Shown in pieces: positions 14,936 through 21,460 of a DNA stretch of 24,941 nt. Within the stretch, counting starts at the first letter, position 1. Each line of letters opens with the position of its first letter. The position numbers and the translations under genes were made by a program. The notes under the pieces are model-generated. The model saw only the letters and a list, made by a program, of their open reading frames with translations, was not told where the DNA came from and made no database searches. This stretch comes from CAZHOS01 sp964534605 (GTDB lineage Bacteria > Patescibacteriota > Saccharimonadia > Saccharimonadales > VXPC01), in assembly GCA_964534605.1 (NCBI GenBank), contig CAZHOS010000015.1, positions 1 to 24,941 on the forward strand. The letters are read 5' to 3'.

Positions 14936-15564
14936 TTAAGAAACGACTGCATGCGCACAGCCGAGGATTTACTATTATCGAGCTTATGATAGCAACGTCT
15001 GCATTCTCGTTGCTTTTGATGGCAATGTTAAGCGCTTTTGTCTTCCTTGGCAGGCTGTACTACAAAGGCATATCGGAAGCCAACACGCAGGAGGTAGCGC
15101 GTAGTGTGCTAAGCCGTACGTCTGATGTTGTGCGTCTTAGTGGCTCTAGTATAGCTAATGCGCCGGCGTCATTTGGCTGGGACGGTGCACATTGTATCGG
15201 CAATAAAAAATACTCTTACAAGATCAATAAACAGCTCACATCTAATGTCGAGGACGATACCCTGCAAAGCGACCAGGTACTTATAGAAAGCGACGACCCC
15301 GGCTGCTCTAACACTAGAAGTTCTGACCCAAGACCTGGCGATAATCCCAATGAGCTGCTAGAGGAGTTAATGGGTCTGGCTGAGTTTAATATATTAGAGC
15401 AGAACAATCTAGTCGATGTTGATATAACCATTACACTCGGTGATAACGATCAATTCACCAGAGATGACCAAGGTAAGGCAATAGGTTGCCAAAGCGATAT
15501 GGCCGGTAGCGAATTCTGTGCTGTATCCGAGCTGGACACAGTAGTTTTTAGGAAGGTGAATTAA
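14932..15564 (+). CDS. Minor pilin 3, PilW/GspJ-like
   Basis: This is a 210-residue prepilin. The start chosen is the ATG at 14932, which overlaps the previous stop as ATGA. A longer reading from TTG at 14917 would add five residues (MGCGD) and is unlikely. The 12-residue basic leader ends RG|FTIIELMIATSAFSLLLMAMLSAF (Gly12/Phe13, Glu17 at +5). The helix is followed by YYKGISEANTQEVARSVLSRTSDVVRLSG, similar to PilW/GspJ proteins. The mature part has four cysteines. Translational coupling with neighbours suggests fixed stoichiometry of the minor pilins. Confidence 0.87.
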   Translation: MIKKRLHAHSRGFTIIELMIATSAFSLLLMAMLSAFVFLGRLYYKGISEANTQEVARSVLSRTSDVVRLSGSSIANAPASFGWDGAHCIGNKKYSYKINKQLTSNVEDDTLQSDQVLIESDDPGCSNTRSSDPRPGDNPNELLEELMGLAEFNILEQNNLVDVDITITLGDNDQFTRDDQGKAIGCQSDMAGSEFCAVSELDTVVFRKVN

Positions 15565-16629
15565 ATGAGACTCAAAGATAACCAATCCGGTGTAGTATCT
15601 ATGATTGTTAGTATAACAATCATGATTATTATCAGTCTGCTAATAATATCCTTCGCCCGTTTGATGCGTACGGAGCAAGAACAGGCACTAGATAGACAGC
15701 TTAGCGCACAGGCCTACTACGCTGCAGAAGCAGCTGTTAACGATGCGCGTAATGCCTTTTTTGCTGGTGAGCTAGAGCCAGAGCGAACAGAGTGCCAGAC
15801 TGATAGCGGTCCGTTAAGTCAGAACGAGCTTTTATCAGGGGGTGTCAGTGAGTATACCTGCGTAACATTAGACAGCCAACCCAATACTCTCGTTTACGAC
15901 AATGTTAGCGTAGATAGGTCAACAATTACAGAAATCAGAGCCTTTAATGACACAGGAGATCCAGAAGACATATCTGAGATAACTATCGCGTGGGAGGATC
16001 CAGACAGAAACACCAATTTTGCCACTGGCACAAGCTTTGAGTTTCCAAGCTTTGACGACTGGAATGGCGGGGCGGATAGAATCAGCCCAGGTGTTCTCCG
16101 AGTAGACATCGTCCCGCTGCCTGCAGCTGGCTACGACAGGGAGTACCTACGCGATAATACGCAAGTAATGTTCCTGTACCCGTCAGAGGACGGGGGGAAC
16201 ACGCACGCTTGGTCGGCGGCAATTGGAGATCAGGGCAGGGTATTAAGTGGCAGATGCTCTGCTAACCCAACTGGGCTCCGTCACTGCCAGACAACGATAA
16301 GCGGTCTTCCACTGAATGCCGGCGATAGCTACTTGTTGCGTATGAGATCCATATACACCCGGTCATCCGTAACTGTTTCTGCTCAGCTAGGCAGCGGAGG
16401 TAATGCTTCATTTGGCGACGCCCAGCTAGTAATCGACGCTACCGGACAGTCGCAGAACGTCCTTCGGCGCGTAGAAGAGCGGTCTCCGCTAGCCTTCACC
16501 TACGACTTCCCAGAGTTTGCCCTAGACATAGGCAATGACCTCTGTAAAAGACTTAACGTCGCTGGCGATACTCAGTGGGACGACATCGTAGATTCTTCGG
16601 TTGCCGGTGTCAGCGCTTGTCGCCCCTAA
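15565..16629 (+). CDS. PilX-like minor pilin 4
   Basis: This 354-residue protein has a PilX-type N-terminus. A short leader ends QSG, followed by VVSMIVSITIMIIISLLIISFA, which lacks the +5 glutamate of true pilins. Next comes LSAQAYYAAEAAVNDARNAFF, a hallmark of PilX-like proteins. Near the C-terminus VIDATGQSQNVLRRVEERSP is a stretch I associate with PilX-like proteins of CPR bacteria. Six cysteines are present. The lack of Glu+5 is as in GspK-type tip subunits, consistent with a position at the pilus tip. The ATG immediately follows the preceding TAA and has an AGGAAGG Shine-Dalgarno sequence. The gene ends three bases before the convergent recombinase gene. Confidence 0.88.
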   Translation: MRLKDNQSGVVSMIVSITIMIIISLLIISFARLMRTEQEQALDRQLSAQAYYAAEAAVNDARNAFFAGELEPERTECQTDSGPLSQNELLSGGVSEYTCVTLDSQPNTLVYDNVSVDRSTITEIRAFNDTGDPEDISEITIAWEDPDRNTNFATGTSFEFPSFDDWNGGADRISPGVLRVDIVPLPAAGYDREYLRDNTQVMFLYPSEDGGNTHAWSAAIGDQGRVLSGRCSANPTGLRHCQTTISGLPLNAGDSYLLRMRSIYTRSSVTVSAQLGSGGNASFGDAQLVIDATGQSQNVLRRVEERSPLAFTYDFPEFALDIGNDLCKRLNVAGDTQWDDIVDSSVAGVSACRP

Positions 16630-16632
16630 ACT

Positions 16633-17556
16633 CTAAGAGTCTGTTTTATTCCCGGAATGGAATTTGCGATGAACTTCTTTAAGGTGAGGGTCGGTGACAT
16701 GGGTGTAGATCTGGGTGGTGCTAATATTCTCGTGCCCTAACATTGCCTGGACGCTGCGAATGTCGGCGCCATTGGTTAGCAAGTTGGTAGCGAAGGAATG
16801 GCGCATGGTATGCGGACTGACCTTTTTGGTTATACCGGCCATCAGGGCGTATTTACTGACAAGTCGTTGGATGCTGCGTGCACTCAGGCGCATATGATTA
16901 CCATCAGTGCTGGTTTGCTTACGTCCACTGGTGCGGATAAAGAGGGGGGTAGAGTTATCGCCGCGCTTATCCAGGTATTTCCCCAACCAATCGGCGGCTT
17001 GCTCTGTTATAAATATTGGGCGGTCTTTCTGGCCTTTACCGCGCACCATAAATTCGCGGCGTTTGATATTAACGTGTGCCTTGTCGAGGCCGACTAGCTC
17101 GGACACGCGTAGACCACTGCTAAATAGTAGTTCTAGTATGGCTCTGTCGCGCAGGCCGGTGGTCTCGTTGACGTCTGGTTCGGCCAGCAGTCTGTCCATT
17201 TCCTCGGCACTTAGGAAGGTTACTTGTTTGCGGACGACTTTGGCTAGCTCTATATTGTCTGGACTCATGCACTCCCGCCCGCGTTTTATCTGATATTTCA
17301 AAAAGTTACGCAGGGCGATTAGGTGGTAGTTTTGGGTAGATTTGCCTAGCTCATCGCTCGTTGCCGTGCCCAGCCTGTTGAGCCACAGGCGCCATTCGCG
17401 CACCAGGTCTTGATCGATGTCTTGGAGTTTTATGTCTCCAGCAAAGTCAGATAGCCTACCTAGGTAGTGGTGATAATTTTTGATCGTCTTTTGCGATCTA
17501 TTCTGCTCGATCTCAAGGTATTCCAGATAGTCGATGACAGCTTTGTCGTAAGTCAT
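16633..17556 (-). CDS. xerC: Xer-family tyrosine recombinase
   Basis: This 307-residue protein has the XerC/XerD layout: an N-terminal SAM-like DNA-binding domain (about residues 1-90) and a C-terminal catalytic domain. All catalytic residues are present: Arg150 in SSGLRVSELVGL, Lys174 in GKGQKDR, His249 and Arg252 in SPHTMRHSFATNLL, His275 in LGHENISTTQIYTH and Tyr284. The length and motifs match chromosome-dimer resolution recombinases acting at dif, rather than phage integrases. Which of XerC, XerD or a single XerH/XerA-like enzyme it is cannot be decided here. TATAAT ends six bases before the ATG. It converges on the minor pilin operon and diverges from uppP. I see no nearby dif-like site. 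Confidence 0.93.
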   Translation of the reverse strand: MTYDKAVIDYLEYLEIEQNRSQKTIKNYHHYLGRLSDFAGDIKLQDIDQDLVREWRLWLNRLGTATSDELGKSTQNYHLIALRNFLKYQIKRGRECMSPDNIELAKVVRKQVTFLSAEEMDRLLAEPDVNETTGLRDRAILELLFSSGLRVSELVGLDKAHVNIKRREFMVRGKGQKDRPIFITEQAADWLGKYLDKRGDNSTPLFIRTSGRKQTSTDGNHMRLSARSIQRLVSKYALMAGITKKVSPHTMRHSFATNLLTNGADIRSVQAMLGHENISTTQIYTHVTDPHLKEVHRKFHSGNKTDS

Positions 17557-17562
17557 ACCTAC

Positions 17563-17588
17563 ATTATAGCCTTAAGTGATGCTATAGT
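17563..17588. promoter_or_regulatory. Back-to-back promoters of xer (minus) and uppP (plus)
   Basis: On the minus strand TATAAT (17563-17568) lies six bases from the recombinase ATG at 17556. On the plus strand TATAGT (17583-17588) lies 12 bases before the uppP ATG at 17601. The two -10 boxes are only 14 bases apart, so the RNA polymerase footprints overlap and the promoters probably exclude one another. Neither gene has a Shine-Dalgarno sequence. Confidence 0.6.
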
Positions 17589-17600
17589 TATGTTTATCTT

Positions 17601-18386
17601 ATGGGGATCATCGAATCAATCATCTTGGGGGTAGTGCAGGGCATCACAGAATTTATCCCGGTATCGAGTTCTGGCCACCTTAGCATCGCCGGGGCATTGC
17701 TGGATCTAGAGGACGCCTTCGAGTTCGATGTGCTGCTAAACATCGGCACGCTGGCGGCTCTTGTATATCACACACGCACGCAACTGCTGCAGTTGGTACG
17801 CCAGTTCCTGGGCGGGCAGAGGCAAACTGGCTACAAACTGATCGCTGCAACACTGCCAGCAGCAGTGGCAGGCCTTGTTTTTTCTGATCGGATCGAGTCT
17901 GTTAACGACAATACCCAGTTGGTTCTCGTCATGCTGGCACTCGTTGGCGCGGCGATGGTACTGGTCAAACCCAAGAAGTCGCCACTCAAAGATATGGAAG
18001 ACATTAACTGGCGGATCGTTGGATTCATTGGCTTTGCTCAAGTGTTGGCCCTTGTGCCTGGCACATCGCGCTCGGGCATCACTATTCTAGCTGGCCTTTA
18101 CATCGGACTTAGCCGCGGGTTATCTGCGCAGTGGAGTTTTTTGATGGCCATACCTATTATAGCCGGTGCTACAGCTAAGATACTTTTAAGCCCGGACGGG
18201 CTAGAGTTAGTATCAGGCAACATGGCCGAGGTTATTGTTGGCAATATCGCATCGTTCGTGGTTGGTCTACTGGCAATCGGCTTTTTGCTGAGGATCCTAG
18301 GCTCGAACACACTAAAGCCATTCGGCTATTACCGCATCGGTCTAACTGCTGTGCTGGCCGTTTTACTTGCAGTTGATGTGATTTAA
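17601..18386 (+). CDS. uppP: Undecaprenyl-diphosphate phosphatase UppP (BacA family)
   Basis: This 261-residue polytopic membrane enzyme recycles the lipid carrier for peptidoglycan and other envelope glycans by dephosphorylating undecaprenyl diphosphate. Active-site motif 1 is QGITEFIPVSSSGHL (Gln13, Glu17, Ser22-Ser24, His26) and motif 2 is PGTSRSG (153-159, Arg157). Both are intact. The length is typical (about 260-280). It indicates peptidoglycan-based cell wall synthesis in this organism. The ndk gene follows 39 bases later with its own -10 box. Confidence 0.97.
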   Translation: MGIIESIILGVVQGITEFIPVSSSGHLSIAGALLDLEDAFEFDVLLNIGTLAALVYHTRTQLLQLVRQFLGGQRQTGYKLIAATLPAAVAGLVFSDRIESVNDNTQLVLVMLALVGAAMVLVKPKKSPLKDMEDINWRIVGFIGFAQVLALVPGTSRSGITILAGLYIGLSRGLSAQWSFLMAIPIIAGATAKILLSPDGLELVSGNMAEVIVGNIASFVVGLLAIGFLLRILGSNTLKPFGYYRIGLTAVLAVLLAVDVI

Positions 18387-18412
18387 CTCTATGCTTGGCG
18401 CTGATTATTCGT

Positions 18413-18418
18413 TACTAT
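18413..18418 (+). promoter_or_regulatory. -10 element of ndk
   Basis: TACTAT ends seven bases before the ndk ATG at 18426 and no Shine-Dalgarno sequence is present. This again fits a leaderless start. No convincing -35 box is visible. Confidence 0.45.
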
Positions 18419-18425
18419 TAAGTCT

Positions 18426-18947
18426 ATGAAAGAGATACAAAGAACCCTAGTTTTGTTAAAGCCAGACTCAGTACAGCGCGGCATAATCGGTGAGGTTGTG
18501 AGTCGCTTTGAGAAATCCGGCCTTAAGCTGGTCGGTATGAAGATGGTTAGCCCTAGTGAAAGCCACTATCATGAACACTACGAAGCTATAGGTTCTGTAA
18601 TTTCCCGTAATGGTCAAAAAGTATTTGACGGACTGATGAAATATATGACTTCAGGTCCTGTTGTCGCTATGGTGCTGGAGGGTATAGGTGCTGTAGAGCT
18701 GGTGCGCAAAACAGCAGGCATAACGGAGCCTCACGCAGCAGCTCCAGGTACGATTCGAGGTGATTATGCCCACATGAACTACGCCCACGCCGACGAGCTA
18801 GGTATAAGTGTCGCTAATGTTGTGCACGCGTCGGGCGATGAAGATGAGGCCAAACTAGAAGTTGCCCTATGGTTCAAGCCAGAAGAAATGTTCGACTATC
18901 AAACTGTCCACGAAAAATTCGTCAGCACCCGCAAAGGCGACACCTAG
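18426..18947 (+). CDS. ndk: Nucleoside diphosphate kinase
   Basis: This 173-residue enzyme transfers the gamma-phosphate between nucleoside triphosphates and diphosphates. It shows RTLVLLKPDSVQRGIIGEV (Lys12), TSGPVVAMVLEG, the GTIRGDYA loop and the catalytic phospho-histidine His134 in NVVHASG. It is longer than the usual 140-150 residues. The extra length is an insertion around residues 52-66 (YEAIGSVISRNGQKVFDG) where most enzymes have a short link before the MTSGP strand, plus a longer C-terminus. Similar long forms are common in CPR bacteria as far as I recall. Catalytic residues are intact. In a nucleotide-scavenging epibiont this enzyme would balance imported nucleotides. Confidence 0.96.
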   Translation: MKEIQRTLVLLKPDSVQRGIIGEVVSRFEKSGLKLVGMKMVSPSESHYHEHYEAIGSVISRNGQKVFDGLMKYMTSGPVVAMVLEGIGAVELVRKTAGITEPHAAAPGTIRGDYAHMNYAHADELGISVANVVHASGDEDEAKLEVALWFKPEEMFDYQTVHEKFVSTRKGDT

Positions 18948-18969
18948 GAGTATTGAGTATCTGTTCAAG

Positions 18970-19000
18970 AAGACCCAGATAAATTTTCTAGGTCTTTTAT
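18970..19000 (+). terminator. Probable intrinsic terminator after ndk
   Basis: AAGACC and AGA (18970-18975, 18977-18979) pair with TCT and GGTCTT (18987-18989, 18991-18996) with one C/A mismatch and a 7-base loop. A T-rich tail (TTAT) follows. It sits 22 bases after the ndk stop. Confidence 0.65.
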
Positions 19001-19007
19001 TCATGGT

Positions 19008-19084
19008 CTTTGTGCTCCATGTTTACTGGTCGCCATCTATTTGGGGGTCCCTGCGAAACCTGTTTCGTAGGGCAAGGAGCAAAG
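19008..19084 (+). ncRNA. Compact structured element, possible small RNA
   Basis: About 77 bases could fold as one unit. An outer stem pairs CTTTG/CTCC (19008-19012, 19015-19018) with GGAG/CAAAG (19076-19084), with a 2-base bulge. A strong inner hairpin pairs CCCTGCGAAA (19049-19058) with TTTCGTAGGG (19063-19072) over a CCTG loop. One inner pair is G-U on the plus strand but would be C-A on the minus strand, favouring a plus-strand RNA. The first copy of the 21-bp direct repeat lies inside it. I match it to no known RNA family and see no ORF. Confidence 0.35.
19021..19041 (+). repeat. 21-bp direct repeat, copy 1
   Basis: This is the first exact copy of a 21-base sequence that starts GTTTACTGGTC and ends GCCATCTATT. 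The second copy begins 110 bases later at 19131. This copy lies within the structured element. Confidence 0.95.
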
Positions 19085-19094
19085 ATGGTCTAGC

Positions 19095-19129
19095 AAACAA
19101 AAAACACTGGGATTCATTTCCAGTGTTTT
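19095..19129 (-). terminator. Intrinsic terminator of tRNA-Arg (minus strand)
   Basis: AAAACACTGG (19101-19110) pairs with CCAGTGTTTT (19120-19129). On the minus strand the stem is followed by TTTTTTGTTT. It lies 29 bases past the tRNA 3' end and should end tRNA transcription. The plus-strand reading also has Ts, so it may work in both directions. Confidence 0.88.
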
Positions 19130-19130
19130 G

Positions 19131-19151
19131 GTTTACTGGTCGCCATCTATT
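19131..19151 (+). repeat. 21-bp direct repeat, copy 2
   Basis: This copy is identical to 19021-19041. It sits between the tRNA terminator and the tRNA, ending six bases before the encoded CCA of tRNA-Arg. That position resembles the flank of an integration site, but the repeat does not extend into the tRNA itself. Confidence 0.95.
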
Positions 19152-19157
19152 GCGACG

Positions 19158-19232
19158 TGGCGTCCCCACCAGGGATCGAACCTAGAGCTACTCTTTAGGA
19201 GAGAGTTGTTTTATCCATTAAACTACGGGGAC
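19158..19232 (-). tRNA. tRNA-Arg (anticodon CCU), CCA encoded
   Basis: This is a complete 75-base cloverleaf on the minus strand. The acceptor GTCCCCG pairs with TGGGGAC, with one G-U pair. The D arm is GTTT/AAAC. The anticodon stem ACTCT/AGAGT holds the loop CTCCTAA with anticodon CCT, which reads AGG codons. The variable loop is AGCT and the T arm is CTAGG/CCTGG with TTCGATC. The discriminator is G and the 3' CCA is encoded in the DNA. AGG codons do occur in the neighbouring genes. Confidence 0.96.
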
Positions 19233-19240
19233 GTGCCATT

Positions 19241-19249
19241 ATTCTACCA
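19241..19249 (-). promoter_or_regulatory. Promoter -10 of tRNA-Arg
   Basis: On the minus strand TGGTAGAAT is an extended -10 (TAGAAT at 19241-19246). It lies eight bases upstream of the tRNA 5' end, so the transcript would start at or next to the mature tRNA. Confidence 0.6.
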
Positions 19250-19304
19250 GGTGGTCTCTGTGCTAACCAGATAGACTGCTCATGTAATTTTTGCTTGCTT
19301 ACGT

Positions 19305-19310
19305 TAAAAT
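19305..19310 (+). promoter_or_regulatory. -10 element of the bPH2/foldase operon
   Basis: TAAAAT ends six bases before the ATG at 19317. No Shine-Dalgarno sequence is present. TTGCTT (around 19291-19300) is a possible weak upstream element. This is another leaderless-type start. Confidence 0.5.
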
Positions 19311-19316
19311 ATAGTT

Positions 19317-19850
19317 ATGACAGGCAAGAAGTATTTTGACGATCAGCATGACGGCGAAGAAATGCTGCTCTTATTCCGCCGTCACCCGGTTGTTATGCGT
19401 AAGGCGTTAATATTTTCTATGATCCCGCCGCTGCTAGGCACACTGCCGGCGACATTTAGGCCAGAGCTTGGGTTGAGCGGGTTTTTTATAGGCCTGGGTA
19501 TCGGCATTCTCATCGGTGGGGCGGTACTTTTTTATAAGTGGATCAGCTGGTATTTTAGCGTGTTCATTGTCACCAACGAAAGATTCATCCAGGTGACTCA
19601 ATCTGGTCTCTTCTCTAAAGGCGTCGTAGATATAGCCATAGACCAGATACAAATGGTAAACTATCAGATTGATGGGTTGCAGGAAACACTGCTCGGGTTT
19701 GGCACGCTTAGTGTACAGACGCAGGTGGGAGAGCTGAGCATACATAATGTCCACAAGCCAGCAAAAATTCAGAAAGAACTAACTACAATACTAAGATCAG
19801 AGACAAAGGTAAGTCTCGCAGAAGCGCAGGAAGATGAACAAGAAGAGTAA
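19317..19850 (+). CDS. Membrane protein with bacterial PH domain (bPH2, DUF304 type)
   Basis: This is a 177-residue protein. Two membrane segments lie at about residues 31-48 and 53-76. They are followed by a PH-like domain with the typical YFSVFIVTNERFIQVTQSGLFSKGVVDIAIDQIQMVNYQ (about residues 81-120) and LLGFGTLSVQTQVGE. Proteins of this group (YdbS/YdbT-like) have poorly known functions in membrane stress or lipid contact. It is first in an operon with the parvulin-like foldase, whose start codon lies 17 bases inside its 3' end. The two products are therefore probably made together. There is no cysteine. Confidence 0.85.
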   Translation: MTGKKYFDDQHDGEEMLLLFRRHPVVMRKALIFSMIPPLLGTLPATFRPELGLSGFFIGLGIGILIGGAVLFYKWISWYFSVFIVTNERFIQVTQSGLFSKGVVDIAIDQIQMVNYQIDGLQETLLGFGTLSVQTQVGELSIHNVHKPAKIQKELTTILRSETKVSLAEAQEDEQEE

Positions 19851-20931
19851 GACCACTAGCTCCAAAGACAGCAAGAGCCCCAAACTAAAGGGTCTAGCTT
19901 CGCGTATCCGCAAAAAGGACGATGGTTCTACCGACACTTCTGTGCCGCGTATTACCAACGATAGCATCGAGCAGCACCGTAAAGAAGTCATCAAGGACGG
20001 GCGCAAGTATGTCTACCCGATCATCAATACGCCAAAGCGCGTCGTAGGCTTGTCTCTGCTAGTAGCGTTGATATCTGGACTTATATTTAGCGGCTACATA
20101 TTGCTACAGCTGTACAGATTTAATAGCAATTCGGACTTTATTTATAACGTAACCAAGGTTGTTCCGCTGCCAGTTGCTAGGGTCGGCGGCCAATTCGTGC
20201 CTTACGAGGATTATTTATTCGAGCTACGACGCTTTACCCACTACTTCGAGTCACAGCAGAGCGTAGATTTTGAGTCGACCGAGGGGCAGCAGAGCTTGGC
20301 CGAGCAGCGGGAGCGATCTATCCAGCGAGTCATAGATAATGCCTATATCAAAAGACTAGCTCGCCAGAACAATATTCAGGTTACGGACGAAGAACTAGAT
20401 CAGGAGATAGAGCTGCTTAGGGCCCAAAACAAACTGGGCGACGGCCAAGAAACATTCGAAGAAGTCCTACGTGATTTCTGGGGGTGGTCAGTCGATGATT
20501 TCCGTAACAGTGTGCGTATAGAGCTGCTGCGTCAAAAGGTCGCATTTACCCTAGACAATCAGGCTGTTCAGCTGGCCGAAGAGATTCAGGTCAGACTTAG
20601 CGAGGGCGAGGCCTTCGAAGACCTCGCTCTGCAGTACTCGGCAGATGCAGCCAGTGCAGGCAATGGTGGGGAGTATGGATTCTTGCTAGACCTAGAGGGG
20701 CAAAACGAAGAACCTAAGGTTCTAGAGGCCGCCTTTAATACCGAGATTGACGGCATATCAGACACAGTCAACGTTGGCTACCGACTAGAGATTATCAAGC
20801 CATTAGAAGAGCTGGACGACGGCACTCGTAGAGCCGCACACATTAGCCTGCCATTTATCGATATAACGCCGGTTATAGACGACCTCAAAGACGAACAGCC
20901 GGCCCGCGTATACATACGCACTGACGAATAA
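19834..20931 (+). CDS. Membrane-anchored SurA/PrsA-like foldase with an unusual parvulin domain
   Basis: This is a 365-residue protein with a basic cytoplasmic N-terminus of about 65 residues, one membrane segment (about 69-92) and an extracytoplasmic part. The latter has a SurA-N-like helical chaperone domain (about 105-235, with VTDEELDQEIELLRAQN and WSVDDFRNSVRIELLRQKV). It is followed by a parvulin-like region (about 245-315: EAFEDLALQYSADAASAGNGGEYGFL). The family's first strand, normally ARHIL, is absent before the helix. A similar RAAHISLPF (His336) appears after the domain instead, and the usual GYHIIKV reads GYRLEIIKP. It probably assists folding of exported proteins, but isomerase activity is doubtful. 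The ORF overlaps the bPH2 gene by 17 bases. It contains no cysteine. Confidence 0.82.
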   Translation: MNKKSKTTSSKDSKSPKLKGLASRIRKKDDGSTDTSVPRITNDSIEQHRKEVIKDGRKYVYPIINTPKRVVGLSLLVALISGLIFSGYILLQLYRFNSNSDFIYNVTKVVPLPVARVGGQFVPYEDYLFELRRFTHYFESQQSVDFESTEGQQSLAEQRERSIQRVIDNAYIKRLARQNNIQVTDEELDQEIELLRAQNKLGDGQETFEEVLRDFWGWSVDDFRNSVRIELLRQKVAFTLDNQAVQLAEEIQVRLSEGEAFEDLALQYSADAASAGNGGEYGFLLDLEGQNEEPKVLEAAFNTEIDGISDTVNVGYRLEIIKPLEELDDGTRRAAHISLPFIDITPVIDDLKDEQPARVYIRTDE

Positions 20932-20938
20932 AACGCTC

Positions 20939-21460
20939 GTGGCACACATTATTCTTATTGGCATGCCTGGATCCGGTAAGACTACAATCGGCAAAAAGCT
21001 AGCCAAGCTTTTAGACCTGAGGTTTGTTGACACCGATGATCTGCTGGAAGCCCGTATGGGTATGAGCCTTGCTGAGTATCGAAAAAAGAACTCGGACAAA
21101 GACTTTGCTCAGTTAGAAGAAAAGCTGGGGCTAGATATGGTTAAGGGATCGATGGTTGTAGCCACCGGAGGCTCTATGGCTCTGCACGAGGCTGCCATGC
21201 AGCATATGGGACGCCTAGGGCTGGTCGTGCACATCGATGTGCCTCTAGCGCTACTAAAACGTCGCTTGGTGCCTGCCAGGCTAGCCCGTGTTACGGATCT
21301 TCCCGAAGATGGCCTACCGGGATTACTGCGCATGCGTGAGCCTCATTATCGTAAACACCGAGACATACATTACAAGACAGGCCACCGCAATAATTCTTCT
21401 GCTCAGTCTAGGGAGCTAGCAGACATAATCCATGCCCATCTAATGGCGAAAAACAGCTAA
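20939..21460 (+). CDS. Shikimate-kinase-fold P-loop protein
   Basis: This 173-residue protein is read from a GTG start at 20939, since no upstream ATG is available after the foldase stop. It has Walker A GMPGSGKTT (8-16), the DTDDLLEARMG motif of shikimate kinases, VVATGG and a C-terminal MREPHYRKHRD. Compared with AroK, the shikimate-binding arginine in the F-R-x-x-E motif is replaced (DFAQLEEK). The third glycine of the GGG motif is serine (TGGS), and the LID region does not match RPLL. It may be a shikimate kinase with an altered pocket or a small-molecule kinase of other specificity. No other shikimate pathway gene is in the window. It lies eight bases after the foldase gene with no Shine-Dalgarno sequence. 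Confidence 0.75.
   Translation: MAHIILIGMPGSGKTTIGKKLAKLLDLRFVDTDDLLEARMGMSLAEYRKKNSDKDFAQLEEKLGLDMVKGSMVVATGGSMALHEAAMQHMGRLGLVVHIDVPLALLKRRLVPARLARVTDLPEDGLPGLLRMREPHYRKHRDIHYKTGHRNNSSAQSRELADIIHAHLMAKNS

Noticed and set aside
16630..16640. ACTCTAAGAGT palindrome between the convergent PilX-like and Xer genes as a terminator
   Set aside because: The loop would be a single base, so it cannot form a stable hairpin, and the T-run that follows is weak.
16633..17556. Phage or integrative-element integrase marking a mobile island
   Set aside because: The size and motifs match housekeeping Xer recombinases. Neighbours are core envelope and pilus genes, and no att repeats or phage genes are present.
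19021..19151. Two-repeat CRISPR array
   Set aside because: There are only two copies of a 21-bp repeat, separated by 89 bases that contain hairpins and a terminator. There are no regular spacers and no cas genes in the window.
18862..19185. 107-residue plus-strand frame running from ndk into the tRNA region
   Set aside because: It starts inside ndk in another frame and reads through a terminator, a repeat copy, the tRNA terminator and part of the tRNA antisense strand. It is not a plausible gene.
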